A DNA stretch of 64,000 bases from Plastoroseomonas arctica. Lineage in GTDB: Bacteria; Pseudomonadota; Alphaproteobacteria; Acetobacterales; Acetobacteraceae. The stretch covers positions 124,001 to 188,000 of the forward strand of contig NZ_JAAEDH010000002.1 of assembly GCF_018128965.1 (NCBI RefSeq), read 5' to 3'. Numbering within the stretch: position 1 is the stretch's first letter; every line of letters starts with the position of its first letter. The notes beneath the pieces are model-generated. The model did not search any database, had not been told where the DNA came from, and worked only from the letters and a program-made list of their open reading frames with translations. A program made the position numbers and the translations under genes. Of the stretch, positions 16,691 to 23,757 are shown piece by piece.

Positions 16691-16746
16691 CTTATTCGAA
16701 TTAAGCAAAAATGCGAGTGACATTTTTTGTTCTTATCAAAAGTAAG
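16691..16746. promoter_or_regulatory. Two CTTA-N7-TAAG inverted repeats upstream of the HTH-pyruvate kinase
   Basis: CTTATTCGAATTAAG (16691-16705) and CTTATCAAAAGTAAG (16732-16746) share the form CTTA-N7-TAAG. Their centres are 41 bp apart, close to four helical turns, in a conspicuously AT-rich 73-bp gap. The proximal site abuts the AAGGA ribosome-binding site; the distal one overlaps a TTGATA that could act as a -35. They are candidate operators for the downstream gene's own HTH domain. Confidence 0.55.
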
Positions 16747-16755
16747 CAATCCACC

Positions 16756-17169
16756 TTACGCATCTATCACCACATAATCGCCCTCCACCATCACAGGGAA
16801 ACGCTCGGCGACAAACGGCCCCTCCTGCAACGCCGCCCCCCTCTCCACCGCCACCGGAAAACTCCGCACCTTCATCCGCCGCGGATCGAACCACGACTTT
16901 CCCGTCCGAATATCGAACTCCCACGCATGCCACGGACACCGCACCATCTCCCCCCGGCGCCCATAAACATACTCACCCGGCCCTGGACTCTCGACATGCC
17001 CGGTCACCACCCCCGCACACAACGATCCACCCTGATGCGGACACCGATCCAACAACGCAAAAAACTCGCCGCCCAAATTGAACACCACAATCCGCCGGCC
17101 CGAGACCTCCACCAACCGCCGCCCCCCCGGCGCGATCTCGCCCACCGGGGCGACAACATGCCGCGCCAT
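16756..17169 (-). CDS. Rieske [2Fe-2S] ferredoxin-like protein
   Basis: 137 aa single-domain Rieske protein. The two cluster-binding boxes are CPHQGG (near residue 43) and CPWHAWEFD (near 79), each giving one Cys and one His ligand. The rest follows the nitrite-reductase small-subunit / dioxygenase-ferredoxin fold (VVFNLGGEFFALLDR, RSFPVAVE). It would carry electrons to an oxygenase or reductase; none is adjacent. It is separated from two amidohydrolase genes on the same strand by the palindromic element at 17180-17516, so all three may form one unit for degradation of an unidentified compound. Confidence 0.85.
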   Translation of the reverse strand: MARHVVAPVGEIAPGGRRLVEVSGRRIVVFNLGGEFFALLDRCPHQGGSLCAGVVTGHVESPGPGEYVYGRRGEMVRCPWHAWEFDIRTGKSWFDPRRMKVRSFPVAVERGAALQEGPFVAERFPVMVEGDYVVIDA

Positions 17170-17179
17170 CTATGGGGTC

Positions 17180-17516
17180 CTGAGCGGAGTGGAGAAGAAA
17201 GCAAGGCTGGGGGCGCTGCCCCCTGAGCCCCACCAGGATCGTGTCGATCCTGGACCTCCATCTGCTGGTTCCTGGGATGGGTAGGTTGGGTATTTCGCCG
17301 TAGGCGAGCCGGGATGGGGAGAGGGGCGCGTGGAGCACCAACCATCAGGCAAGCCCCCGCGACGCGCCCCTCTCCCCATCCCGGCACCTTCAGATGAAAA
17401 CCCCAACCCTACCAAACCCAAGGACCAACACATGCAGGGGCCCGGGGATCGGCGCGATCCCCGGCGGGAGTTTGAGGGCAGCGCCCTCAACCTTGCTTTC
17501 TCCGCCACCCCTTCAG
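17180..17516. repeat. Large palindromic intergenic element, family B
   Basis: 337 bp filling the gap between the Rieske gene and the amidohydrolase gene. The two halves are imperfect inverted copies, running from CTGAGCGGAGTGGAGAA to its counterpart ending CTTCAG. The centre is a perfect 24-bp stem (17309-17332 with 17365-17388, core GGATGGGGAGAGGGGCGCG) around a ~30-nt loop. Each half carries two small hairpins (GGGGGC-GCT-GCCCCC and CAGGATCG-TGT-CGATCCTG on the left, sequence variants on the right). Its right end includes the stop codon of the amidohydrolase (17513-17515). No ORF is credible in it. Confidence 0.8.
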
Positions 17517-18631
17517 AACCCATACAAGGCGCGCGCATTGCCGCCCCAGATGGCTCGGCGGGTGGGCAGGGGGATGACGGCCGGCAGGGCGTGGCGGGGG
17601 TCGTCGAAGTCCCAGTGGGGGTAGTCGGAGGCGAACAGGATTTTGTCGGGGCCGATCCAGTCGATGGTGTCGAGCAGGTGTTCGGGCCGTTCGGGGTCCT
17701 CCATGGGTTGGGTGGAGACCCAGATGTGGTCGCGGATGGTGTCGGAAGGTTTGCGCTTGAGGTGTGGGACTTCGGATCTGAGGGTGTGCCAGTGCCGGTC
17801 GAGGCGCCAGCCGAGCGCGGGGAGCCAGCCCCAGCCACATTCGATGAGGACGACGCGGAGCTTGGGGAAGGCTTCGAAGACGCCTTCGACGACCAGGCTG
17901 GTGACCTGGGGTTGGCAGGAGTTGGCGTGTTCGGAAACTTCCTCGATGTAGAAGCTGGGCCAGCCGCCATTGGTCATGGGCCAGCCGGAGTAGCCGAAGG
18001 CGTGGAAGGCGACGGGAAGGTTGGCCTCCTGCGCGGCTTCGTAGATGGGCCAGTAGCGGTGCTTGCCGGCGGGTTCGGCGGTGCGGCTCATCATCAGGAC
18101 CTGGGCGAAGCCGGGGTCTTGGGCGCGGTTGCGGATTTCGGCGGCGGAGGCAGGTCCGTCCTCGTAGGGGACGACGATGGAGGCGTGGAGGCGCGGTTCG
18201 GGGCGCACCCAGGTTTCGATCTGCCAGTCGTTCACGGCACTGGCCATGGCGACGGAGAAGGCGTTGTTCTGGTCGCCCTGGCCGGAGGGCTGGAGCGGGT
18301 TGAGCAGCCCGTGGTCGATGCCGTGGTGGTCGAGCAGCTGCGATTGCAGGAAGCCGAGGTCCGAGGCGGGGGTGCCGCCTGGTGGCCAGGCGTCGCGGCG
18401 GGAGGCGAGCGGCTGGGCCTTCGGGAAGGGCGGCTGGCCACCCGTAAAACCATGGCGGGCGCGGATGCCGTAGGTGTTGAGGTACTCCCACCAGCGCGTC
18501 GACAGGTACGGCTTGTAGGCGGCGAGCGAGTGCGGCCGCGGATGGATATCGACATCGATGAGGCCGTGGATCGCCTGCGGCGGGCGGCCGGGTGCGATGG
18601 CGGGTGCGATGGCGGGTGCGATGACGTTCAT
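17513..18631 (-). CDS. Amidohydrolase family protein (ACMSD-like TIM barrel)
   Basis: 372 aa. Amidohydrolase_2 features: IDVDIHPRP near 25 (first metal-binding DxHxH-type strand), LPVAFHAFGYSG near 225 (metal His), and KILFASDYPHWDFDD near 335 (catalytic Asp). ACMSD, gamma-resorcylate decarboxylase and some hydrolases share this fold; the substrate here is unknown. The GAxGxxHG-rich N-terminus includes an APAIAPAIAP stretch encoded by three 12-bp tandem repeats. ATG 18631 overlaps the stop of the upstream paralogue (ATGA), so the two are coupled. Confidence 0.82.
   Translation of the reverse strand: MNVIAPAIAPAIAPGRPPQAIHGLIDVDIHPRPHSLAAYKPYLSTRWWEYLNTYGIRARHGFTGGQPPFPKAQPLASRRDAWPPGGTPASDLGFLQSQLLDHHGIDHGLLNPLQPSGQGDQNNAFSVAMASAVNDWQIETWVRPEPRLHASIVVPYEDGPASAAEIRNRAQDPGFAQVLMMSRTAEPAGKHRYWPIYEAAQEANLPVAFHAFGYSGWPMTNGGWPSFYIEEVSEHANSCQPQVTSLVVEGVFEAFPKLRVVLIECGWGWLPALGWRLDRHWHTLRSEVPHLKRKPSDTIRDHIWVSTQPMEDPERPEHLLDTIDWIGPDKILFASDYPHWDFDDPRHALPAVIPLPTRRAIWGGNARALYGF
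18590..18625. repeat. Three 12-bp tandem repeats in the amidohydrolase N-terminus
   Basis: Units GGGTGCGATGGC at 18590 and 18602, and GGGTGCGATGAC at 18614. They encode the repeated AIAP at the start of the downstream amidohydrolase. Because the unit is in frame (4 codons), copy-number changes would alter length without breaking the protein. Confidence 0.8.
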
Positions 18632-19704
18632 GCGGCGGCCCCTTCCAAAATGCTGGTGCGGATGCGGTCATAGGTGGCGAGCGGGTTGTCCCAGCGCAGT
18701 TTGGCGTGCAGCGCCTCGGGCAGGCCAGGATGGGTGTGCTGGTCGCCTTCGAACTGCATATGCGGGAAGTCACTGGCCCAGAGCAGCATGTATTCGGAGC
18801 CGATCTGGTCGATGATGCGGGCGACGATGCCGGCATCCTCGGGCGCATCGAGCGGCTGAACGGACAGGCGCACCTGGTCGCGGATGATCTCGGCGGGCGG
18901 GCGATCCACCCAGGGGATCTCGAACCGCACGCCCTTCCAGGTTTTTTGCAAGCGCCAGAGGAAGGCGGGCAGCCAGGTGACGCCGGATTCCAGCAGCACG
19001 ACCTTCAGCGTTGGGAACTTGCTGAACACACCCTCGGTCAGCAGGGACGCCAGCGTAGAGGAAAATCCCTGCGCCTGGGCGACGTAATCCTCGAGATACC
19101 AGGACGGCCAGCCAACCGAGGTGACCGGGTTGCGGTAGCTGCTGCCGGCATGGATCGCGAGCGGCAGGTTGTGGCGCAGACAGGCTTCCCAGATTGGCCA
19201 GTTCTGCCGGCGGCCGAGCGGCGTCTCGCCCATGGCGAGCACCAGCACCTGCACGAAGCGCGGGTCAGGCGCGAGCCGCTCGATCTCGGCGACGCAGGCG
19301 TCGACGGATTGCAGCGGCAGCACGATGGAAGCGCGCAGGCGCGCATCGCGGTCCAGCCACTCGGCGCGCGTCCAGTCGTTCAGCGCGCTGGTGAAGGCTG
19401 TGGCCATGTCCACGTTGAGCAGCAGCTGGATGCCGGCGAGCGGATTGAGGATGCCGATGCGCGTGCCCCAGCGGTCGAGCGCCTGCGCGGCCAGCGCCTC
19501 CGCACCGCGCGGGGGCATGCCGTCCGCGCCGCGCCAATCCGCGCGCACGCTGAGCGGCGCCTTAATCGGGTAGGACTGGCTGTCGAGCTGGGTCATGCCG
19601 CGCTCGACGATCTGGTCGCGCCAGAAATCGTCGAGGTAGGGCGAAAGTGCGGCGAGCCCCGGCAGCCAGGGGTGGATGTCGCAGTCAATGGCGTCCACCG
19701 CCAT
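18628..19704 (-). CDS. Amidohydrolase family protein, paralogue of its neighbour
   Basis: 358 aa. ATG 19704 has GGAGG four nt upstream. Same architecture as the downstream gene: AIDCDIHPWLPG near 5, LPLAIHAGSSYRNP near 195, FPTLKVVLLESGVTWLPA near 245 and LLWASDFPHMQFEG near 315. The two proteins share WRDQ/WxxYL-type starts, similar strand order and similar length, so they are probably tandem paralogues, perhaps subunits or sequential enzymes. It is first in the amidohydrolase-amidohydrolase-(element B)-Rieske unit. Confidence 0.82.
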   Translation of the reverse strand: MAVDAIDCDIHPWLPGLAALSPYLDDFWRDQIVERGMTQLDSQSYPIKAPLSVRADWRGADGMPPRGAEALAAQALDRWGTRIGILNPLAGIQLLLNVDMATAFTSALNDWTRAEWLDRDARLRASIVLPLQSVDACVAEIERLAPDPRFVQVLVLAMGETPLGRRQNWPIWEACLRHNLPLAIHAGSSYRNPVTSVGWPSWYLEDYVAQAQGFSSTLASLLTEGVFSKFPTLKVVLLESGVTWLPAFLWRLQKTWKGVRFEIPWVDRPPAEIIRDQVRLSVQPLDAPEDAGIVARIIDQIGSEYMLLWASDFPHMQFEGDQHTHPGLPEALHAKLRWDNPLATYDRIRTSILEGAAA

Positions 19705-19821
19705 GGTTCCTCCGCGTTTTGCGGAAGGCTAGACCCGGGCCGGCGCGCTGGCCAGCAGCGGGGCTTGCGCCAGACCCGGCTTCGCGCTTTCTCCACTGAA
19801 ACACCCGGAGAGATACGCACC

Positions 19822-20805
19822 ATGAGCCAGACCATGCAGGCCGCCGTCGTCACCGAGAACGGCGTCGTGATCAAGACGGTGCCGATCCCCGCGCTAGGGG
19901 CGGAGCAGGTGCTGGTCCGCGTCCGCGCGGCGGGGCTGAACCGCGCGGACCTCGGCGTCGCGGCCGGGCATGCGCATGGCGCGATGGGTGGTGCGGGCAC
20001 CATCATGGGTATCGAGTTCGCGGGCGAGGTCGCCGCTGTCGGCGCCGGCGTCACGCAGGTGAAGCCGGGCGATCGGGTGATGTGCTCGGGTGCCGGCGCC
20101 TATGCCGAATATGCGCTGGCCGATATGGGCCGCGTGGTGCCGGTGCCGGACCGCAACCTGTCCTGGGAACAGGCCGCGACGCTCACGGTCGCGCTCTCCA
20201 CGATGCATGACGCGGTGGTGACCAATGGACGTCTCGTGGCGGGCGAGGCGGTGATGGTCCTGGGTGCGTCGTCGGGCGTGGGCCTGGTGGCGATGCAGAT
20301 CGCGAAGCATCTCGGCGCCGGGCTGGTTATCGGCACCTCGACCAATGCCGAGCGCCGCGCGCGGCTCAAGGAATTCGGCGCCGACCTGGCGGTTGATACC
20401 TCCGTCGAGGGCTGGTCGAAGCAGGTGCTGGAGGCCACGGGCGGCAAGGGCGTGGCGCTGGTGGTGGACCAGGTCTCGGCGGCCACCATCAACGAGGCGA
20501 TGTTGGCAACGGCGATCCTCGGCCGCATCGTCAATGTCGGGCGGCTCGGCGGCAACAAGGGCAGCTTCAACTTCGACCTGCATGCGACGCGCCGCATCGC
20601 CTATATCGGCGTGACGCACCGCACCCGCAGTGTCGAGGAAGTGCGCGAGGAATTCCGCGTCATGCGCCGCGACCTGTGGGACGCGGTCGAGGCGGGTGCC
20701 TTCTCGCTGCCCATCGACAAGGTGTTCCCGCTGGCGCAGGCGCCCGAGGCGCTGGAGCACATGAAGGCCAACCAGCATTTCGGGAAGATCGTGCTGGCCA
20801 CCTGA
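19822..20805 (+). CDS. Zinc-binding-dehydrogenase family quinone oxidoreductase
   Basis: 327 aa MDR-superfamily reductase. GroES-like N-domain: VLVRVRAAGLNRADL near 30, GIEFAGEVAAVGAGV near 60-75. Rossmann domain: AVMVLGASSGVGLVAMQIAKHLGA near 140 with the GxxxGxG-type NADPH loop, followed by GTSTNAERRARLKEFGAD. Structural-zinc cysteines are absent, which places it with the quinone oxidoreductase / enoyl reductase branch. It transfers hydride from NADPH to a quinone or enone. It ends 2 bp from the convergent Bug receptor gene. Confidence 0.85.
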   Translation: MSQTMQAAVVTENGVVIKTVPIPALGAEQVLVRVRAAGLNRADLGVAAGHAHGAMGGAGTIMGIEFAGEVAAVGAGVTQVKPGDRVMCSGAGAYAEYALADMGRVVPVPDRNLSWEQAATLTVALSTMHDAVVTNGRLVAGEAVMVLGASSGVGLVAMQIAKHLGAGLVIGTSTNAERRARLKEFGADLAVDTSVEGWSKQVLEATGGKGVALVVDQVSAATINEAMLATAILGRIVNVGRLGGNKGSFNFDLHATRRIAYIGVTHRTRSVEEVREEFRVMRRDLWDAVEAGAFSLPIDKVFPLAQAPEALEHMKANQHFGKIVLAT

Positions 20806-20807
20806 CC

Positions 20808-21776
20808 TTAGTCGGCGGTCGCGCCCGCGGCGCGGATGATCGGGATCCATAGCGCAAGCTGCTCGTCCCAGAACCGGCCGAGGGAGGCGCCGTCGCCCCC
20901 GACCGGATCGACGCCCACCTGGACCAGCCGCTCGCGGATCGTGGGTTGCGCGACCGCCGCCATCGCCGCCTGTTCGAGGCGCGCGACGATGGCGGGTGGG
21001 GTGTTCTGCGTCGCGTAGATCGCGTGCCAGTTATAGGTTTCGTAGCCCGGCAGGCCCGCTTCGGTGGCCGTCGGCACATCGGGCAGCGCCGGGCTTCGCT
21101 CGCGCGTGGTCAAGGCGAGTGCGCGTAGCTGCCCGCCCTGCACCAGGCCAAGCACGCCGGCCATGGTATCGACCATCATGTCCGCATTCCCCGCGGCGAC
21201 GTCCTGCAGGGCCGGCCCCGAGCCACGATAGGGCACGTGCAGCGCGCGCGCGCCGATCAGGTTGAGCAGAAGGTGCGACGAGAGGTGCGTGATGGTGCCG
21301 TTGCCGGAGGATGCGTAGGAGTATCGGTCGGGATTGGCGCGCAGCAGCGCGACGAGTTCGGTAAGATTGCGCGCCGGTAGCGCCGCACGCACCAGCACGA
21401 CATTCGGCACGACGCCCACCAGCGACACGGGTACGAAGGCGCGCCGGACGTCGAAGGACAGGTTGCGGTAGAGGCCCGAATTCAGCACCGCCGACGACAA
21501 TGTGTGGAAGACGAAGGTGTAGCCATCCGCAGGCGCGGCGAGTGCGGCCTCCGAGCCGATGACGCCACCCGAGCCGCCGCGGTTCTCGACCGTCACGGGC
21601 TGGCCCATCTGGTCGCCCATGCCGCGTGCCATCAGGCGCGCGACAACATCCGCGGCACCGCCCGCGGCGAAGGGCACGATCATGCGCAGAGGCCGCGAGG
21701 GGAAGGCGGGCGCCTGCGCGAATGCCGGAAGCGCGAGCAACGCCGCACCCAATCCCATCATCACGGCTCGTCGCAT
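20808..21776 (-). CDS. Bug-type tripartite tricarboxylate transporter receptor
   Basis: 322 aa. Start 21776 gives MRRAVMMGLGAALLALPAFA as signal peptide. Family core: FPSRPLRMIVPFAAGGAADVVARLMARGMG, VTVENRGGSGGVIGSEAALAAPADGYTF, HVPYRGSGPALQDVAAGNADMMVDT and LPDVPTATEAGLPGYETYNW. A periplasmic carboxylate receptor without TctAB partners here. It is divergent from the catabolic operon at 21847, with only 70 bp between starts, so it could supply a substrate to that operon. Confidence 0.88.
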   Translation of the reverse strand: MRRAVMMGLGAALLALPAFAQAPAFPSRPLRMIVPFAAGGAADVVARLMARGMGDQMGQPVTVENRGGSGGVIGSEAALAAPADGYTFVFHTLSSAVLNSGLYRNLSFDVRRAFVPVSLVGVVPNVVLVRAALPARNLTELVALLRANPDRYSYASSGNGTITHLSSHLLLNLIGARALHVPYRGSGPALQDVAAGNADMMVDTMAGVLGLVQGGQLRALALTTRERSPALPDVPTATEAGLPGYETYNWHAIYATQNTPPAIVARLEQAAMAAVAQPTIRERLVQVGVDPVGGDGASLGRFWDEQLALWIPIIRAAGATAD

Positions 21777-21846
21777 TCCACGCCCTCCATCTTTGCAGCG
21801 GAGCCTAACCGTGCACACCATGGCGCGAAAGGGCGGAGGAAACGCA

Positions 21847-22473
21847 ATGCAGAGGGTCGTCGATGCAGCCTTGCGCGCGCAGGTCGCCGAAGAGCTGCCC
21901 GAAGCGGCCGACATCCGCGACGCCACGTTGCGCGCGAGCGTCATCGAAGCCTGGGCGCTCGCACTCACGCGCTCCTCCTACGCGTCGATCCGCGACATTC
22001 CGCCGTCGGGCAATCCGGGCTCGATGACGCTGATCAAGGGCGACCAGACCGATCATATCCGCGGCGTCACGCGCCTCGCGATGCGCATGGCCGACGAGAT
22101 GGCCGCGACCAATCCGGGCATCGCGCTGTCGCGCGACATCGTCATCGCCGGTGGCCTTTGCCACGATGTCGGCAAGCCCTGGGAGTTCGATCCCGAAAAC
22201 CGCGCGCGGTGGGAAGCGGCACCGCGCGCGGCCGGCCTGCCGTCCATCCGCCACCCTGCCTATGGCGTGCATCTCTGCCTGACGGCCGGGCTTCCGGAGG
22301 AGGTCGCGCACATCGCCGGCGCACACAGCGGCGAGGGCGAGCTGCTCATCCGCAGCCTCGAATGCACGATCGTTCATCTGGCCGACATCGGCTACTGGAC
22401 CATGGCCCTTGCGGGCGGGTTGATCCGCCCCGAGACCGTCGGCGCGAAGTATCGCCGCCCCCTCACTCTCTGA
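21847..22473 (+). CDS. HD-domain phosphohydrolase-like protein
   Basis: 208 aa. ATG 21847 was chosen for GGAGG 7 nt upstream; longer in-frame extensions run across the divergent promoter. The HD motif is GLCHDVGKPWEFD near residue 104, with an earlier metal His in TDHIRGVTRLAMRM near 69 and later His residues in HIAGAHSGEGE. Such proteins are metal-dependent phosphohydrolases or, in some catabolic clusters, hydrolases of small molecules. First of six tightly spaced genes. Confidence 0.72.
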   Translation: MQRVVDAALRAQVAEELPEAADIRDATLRASVIEAWALALTRSSYASIRDIPPSGNPGSMTLIKGDQTDHIRGVTRLAMRMADEMAATNPGIALSRDIVIAGGLCHDVGKPWEFDPENRARWEAAPRAAGLPSIRHPAYGVHLCLTAGLPEEVAHIAGAHSGEGELLIRSLECTIVHLADIGYWTMALAGGLIRPETVGAKYRRPLTL

Positions 22474-22487
22474 CAGGAAGAACCACC

Positions 22488-22820
22488 ATGGCAGCCCCTC
22501 CCTCGACGCGTCGCGACCGCATCAATCCGGATTTTCCCAAGCTCGTGTCGATGACCCACGAGTATGTCTATGGCGATCTGTGGGAGCGCCCGGAACTGTC
22601 CAAGCGCGACCGCAGCGTGGTGACGATCGCGGCCCTCGTCGCCCTCGGCTGGCAGGACCAGCTCAACAGCCATATCGGGCGCGGCCTCGCGAACGGTCTC
22701 TCGCGCGAGGAGATCGCGGAGATCATCACGCACCTGTCGATGTATGCCGGCTGGCCCGCGGCCATGACCGCGTCGCACGTCGCCGTCGATGTCTTCGAAG
22801 CCGCCGACAAGAAGGGCTGA
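22488..22820 (+). CDS. Carboxymuconolactone decarboxylase family protein
   Basis: 110 aa, the usual length for this all-helical fold. ATG 22488 follows CAGGAAGAA. Recognisable core: YVYGDLWERPELSKRDRSVVTIAALVALGWQDQLNSHIGRGLANGL, then SREEIAEIITHLSMYAGWPA. The AhpD CxxC is absent, so it is not a peroxidase; it is of the lactone-decarboxylase type, acting in ring-cleavage product metabolism. Lies 14 bp after the HD gene and 4 bp before the dehydrogenase. Confidence 0.85.
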   Translation: MAAPPSTRRDRINPDFPKLVSMTHEYVYGDLWERPELSKRDRSVVTIAALVALGWQDQLNSHIGRGLANGLSREEIAEIITHLSMYAGWPAAMTASHVAVDVFEAADKKG

Positions 22821-22824
22821 GCGC

Positions 22825-23757
22825 ATGAAGATCGGGTTCATCGGCCTGGGCACCATGGGCGCCTTCATGGCGACCAATCTGCAGAAGTCGCAGCACAAGC
22901 TCATCGTCACCGACATCAACCCCGCCGCCGCCGCCGCGCATCTCGAGCGCGGCGCGGAGTGGGCCGCGACACCGCGTGAGATCGCGGCCGCCTGCGACGT
23001 GGTCTTCACCTCCCTGCCCGGCCCGAACGAGGTCGAGGCGGTGGTGTTCGGAGAGAATGGGCTGCTCGCCGGCGCGCATGCGGGGATGGCGTATTTCGAC
23101 CTGTCCACGAACAGCCAGACGATGATGCGGCGCGTGCACGCGGCCCTCGCCGAGAAGGGCGCGCATGGCTTTGACGCGCCGGTCTCAGGCGGTCCGGTGG
23201 GTGCGGAGTCCGGCAAGCTCGCAATCTGGGTCGGCGGCGACAAGGCGGTGTATGACCAGCACAAGCCGATCCTCGACGCGATCGGCGACCAGGCCGCCTA
23301 TATCGGCCCGATCGGCACCGCGACGGTCGCGAAGCTGGTGCACAACATGGCCGGCTACGCCGTGCAGACGGTCATGGCGGAGGTCTTCACCATGGGCGTG
23401 AAGGCGGGGATGGACCCGCTCGATCTGTGGAAGGCGGTGCGCCAGGGCGCGCTGGGGCGGCGGCGGATGTTCGACCGCATCGCGGACCAGTACCTGATCG
23501 ACAAGTATGATCCGCCGTCCTTCTCGCTGAAGCTCGCGCACAAGGATGTCACGCTGGCGACGTCGCTGGGGCGCGAACTCGGCGTGCCGATGCGCTTCTG
23601 CCAGCTCACGCTCGAGGAGATGAACGAGGCGCTGAACCGCGGCTGGGGGCACCGGGATTCCCGCGTGACGATGACGCTGCAGAGCGAGCGCGCGGGGGTC
23701 TCGATGGGCTGCGACCCGGCGGCGATCAAGGCGATCCTTGCGGCCGACAAGGGATGA
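22825..23757 (+). CDS. NAD(P)-dependent 3-hydroxyisobutyrate dehydrogenase-family oxidoreductase
   Basis: 310 aa beta-hydroxyacid dehydrogenase. Rossmann loop KIGFIGLGTMGAFMATNL at residues 2-19; substrate-binding DAPVSGGPVGAESGKLAIWVGG near 118; catalytic Lys region TATVAKLVHNMAGYA near 170; second-domain KLAHKDVTLATSLGRELGVP near 240. It oxidises a 2- or 3-hydroxy acid. The stop overlaps the next gene's ATG (ATGA), so the products are probably made together. Confidence 0.86.
   Translation: MKIGFIGLGTMGAFMATNLQKSQHKLIVTDINPAAAAAHLERGAEWAATPREIAAACDVVFTSLPGPNEVEAVVFGENGLLAGAHAGMAYFDLSTNSQTMMRRVHAALAEKGAHGFDAPVSGGPVGAESGKLAIWVGGDKAVYDQHKPILDAIGDQAAYIGPIGTATVAKLVHNMAGYAVQTVMAEVFTMGVKAGMDPLDLWKAVRQGALGRRRMFDRIADQYLIDKYDPPSFSLKLAHKDVTLATSLGRELGVPMRFCQLTLEEMNEALNRGWGHRDSRVTMTLQSERAGVSMGCDPAAIKAILAADKG

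Noticed and set aside
16567-16749. 60-codon frame upstream of pyruvate kinase as a separate antitoxin-like gene
   Set aside because: It is in a different frame from the HTH and has no recognisable domain; the HTH is in frame with the kinase.
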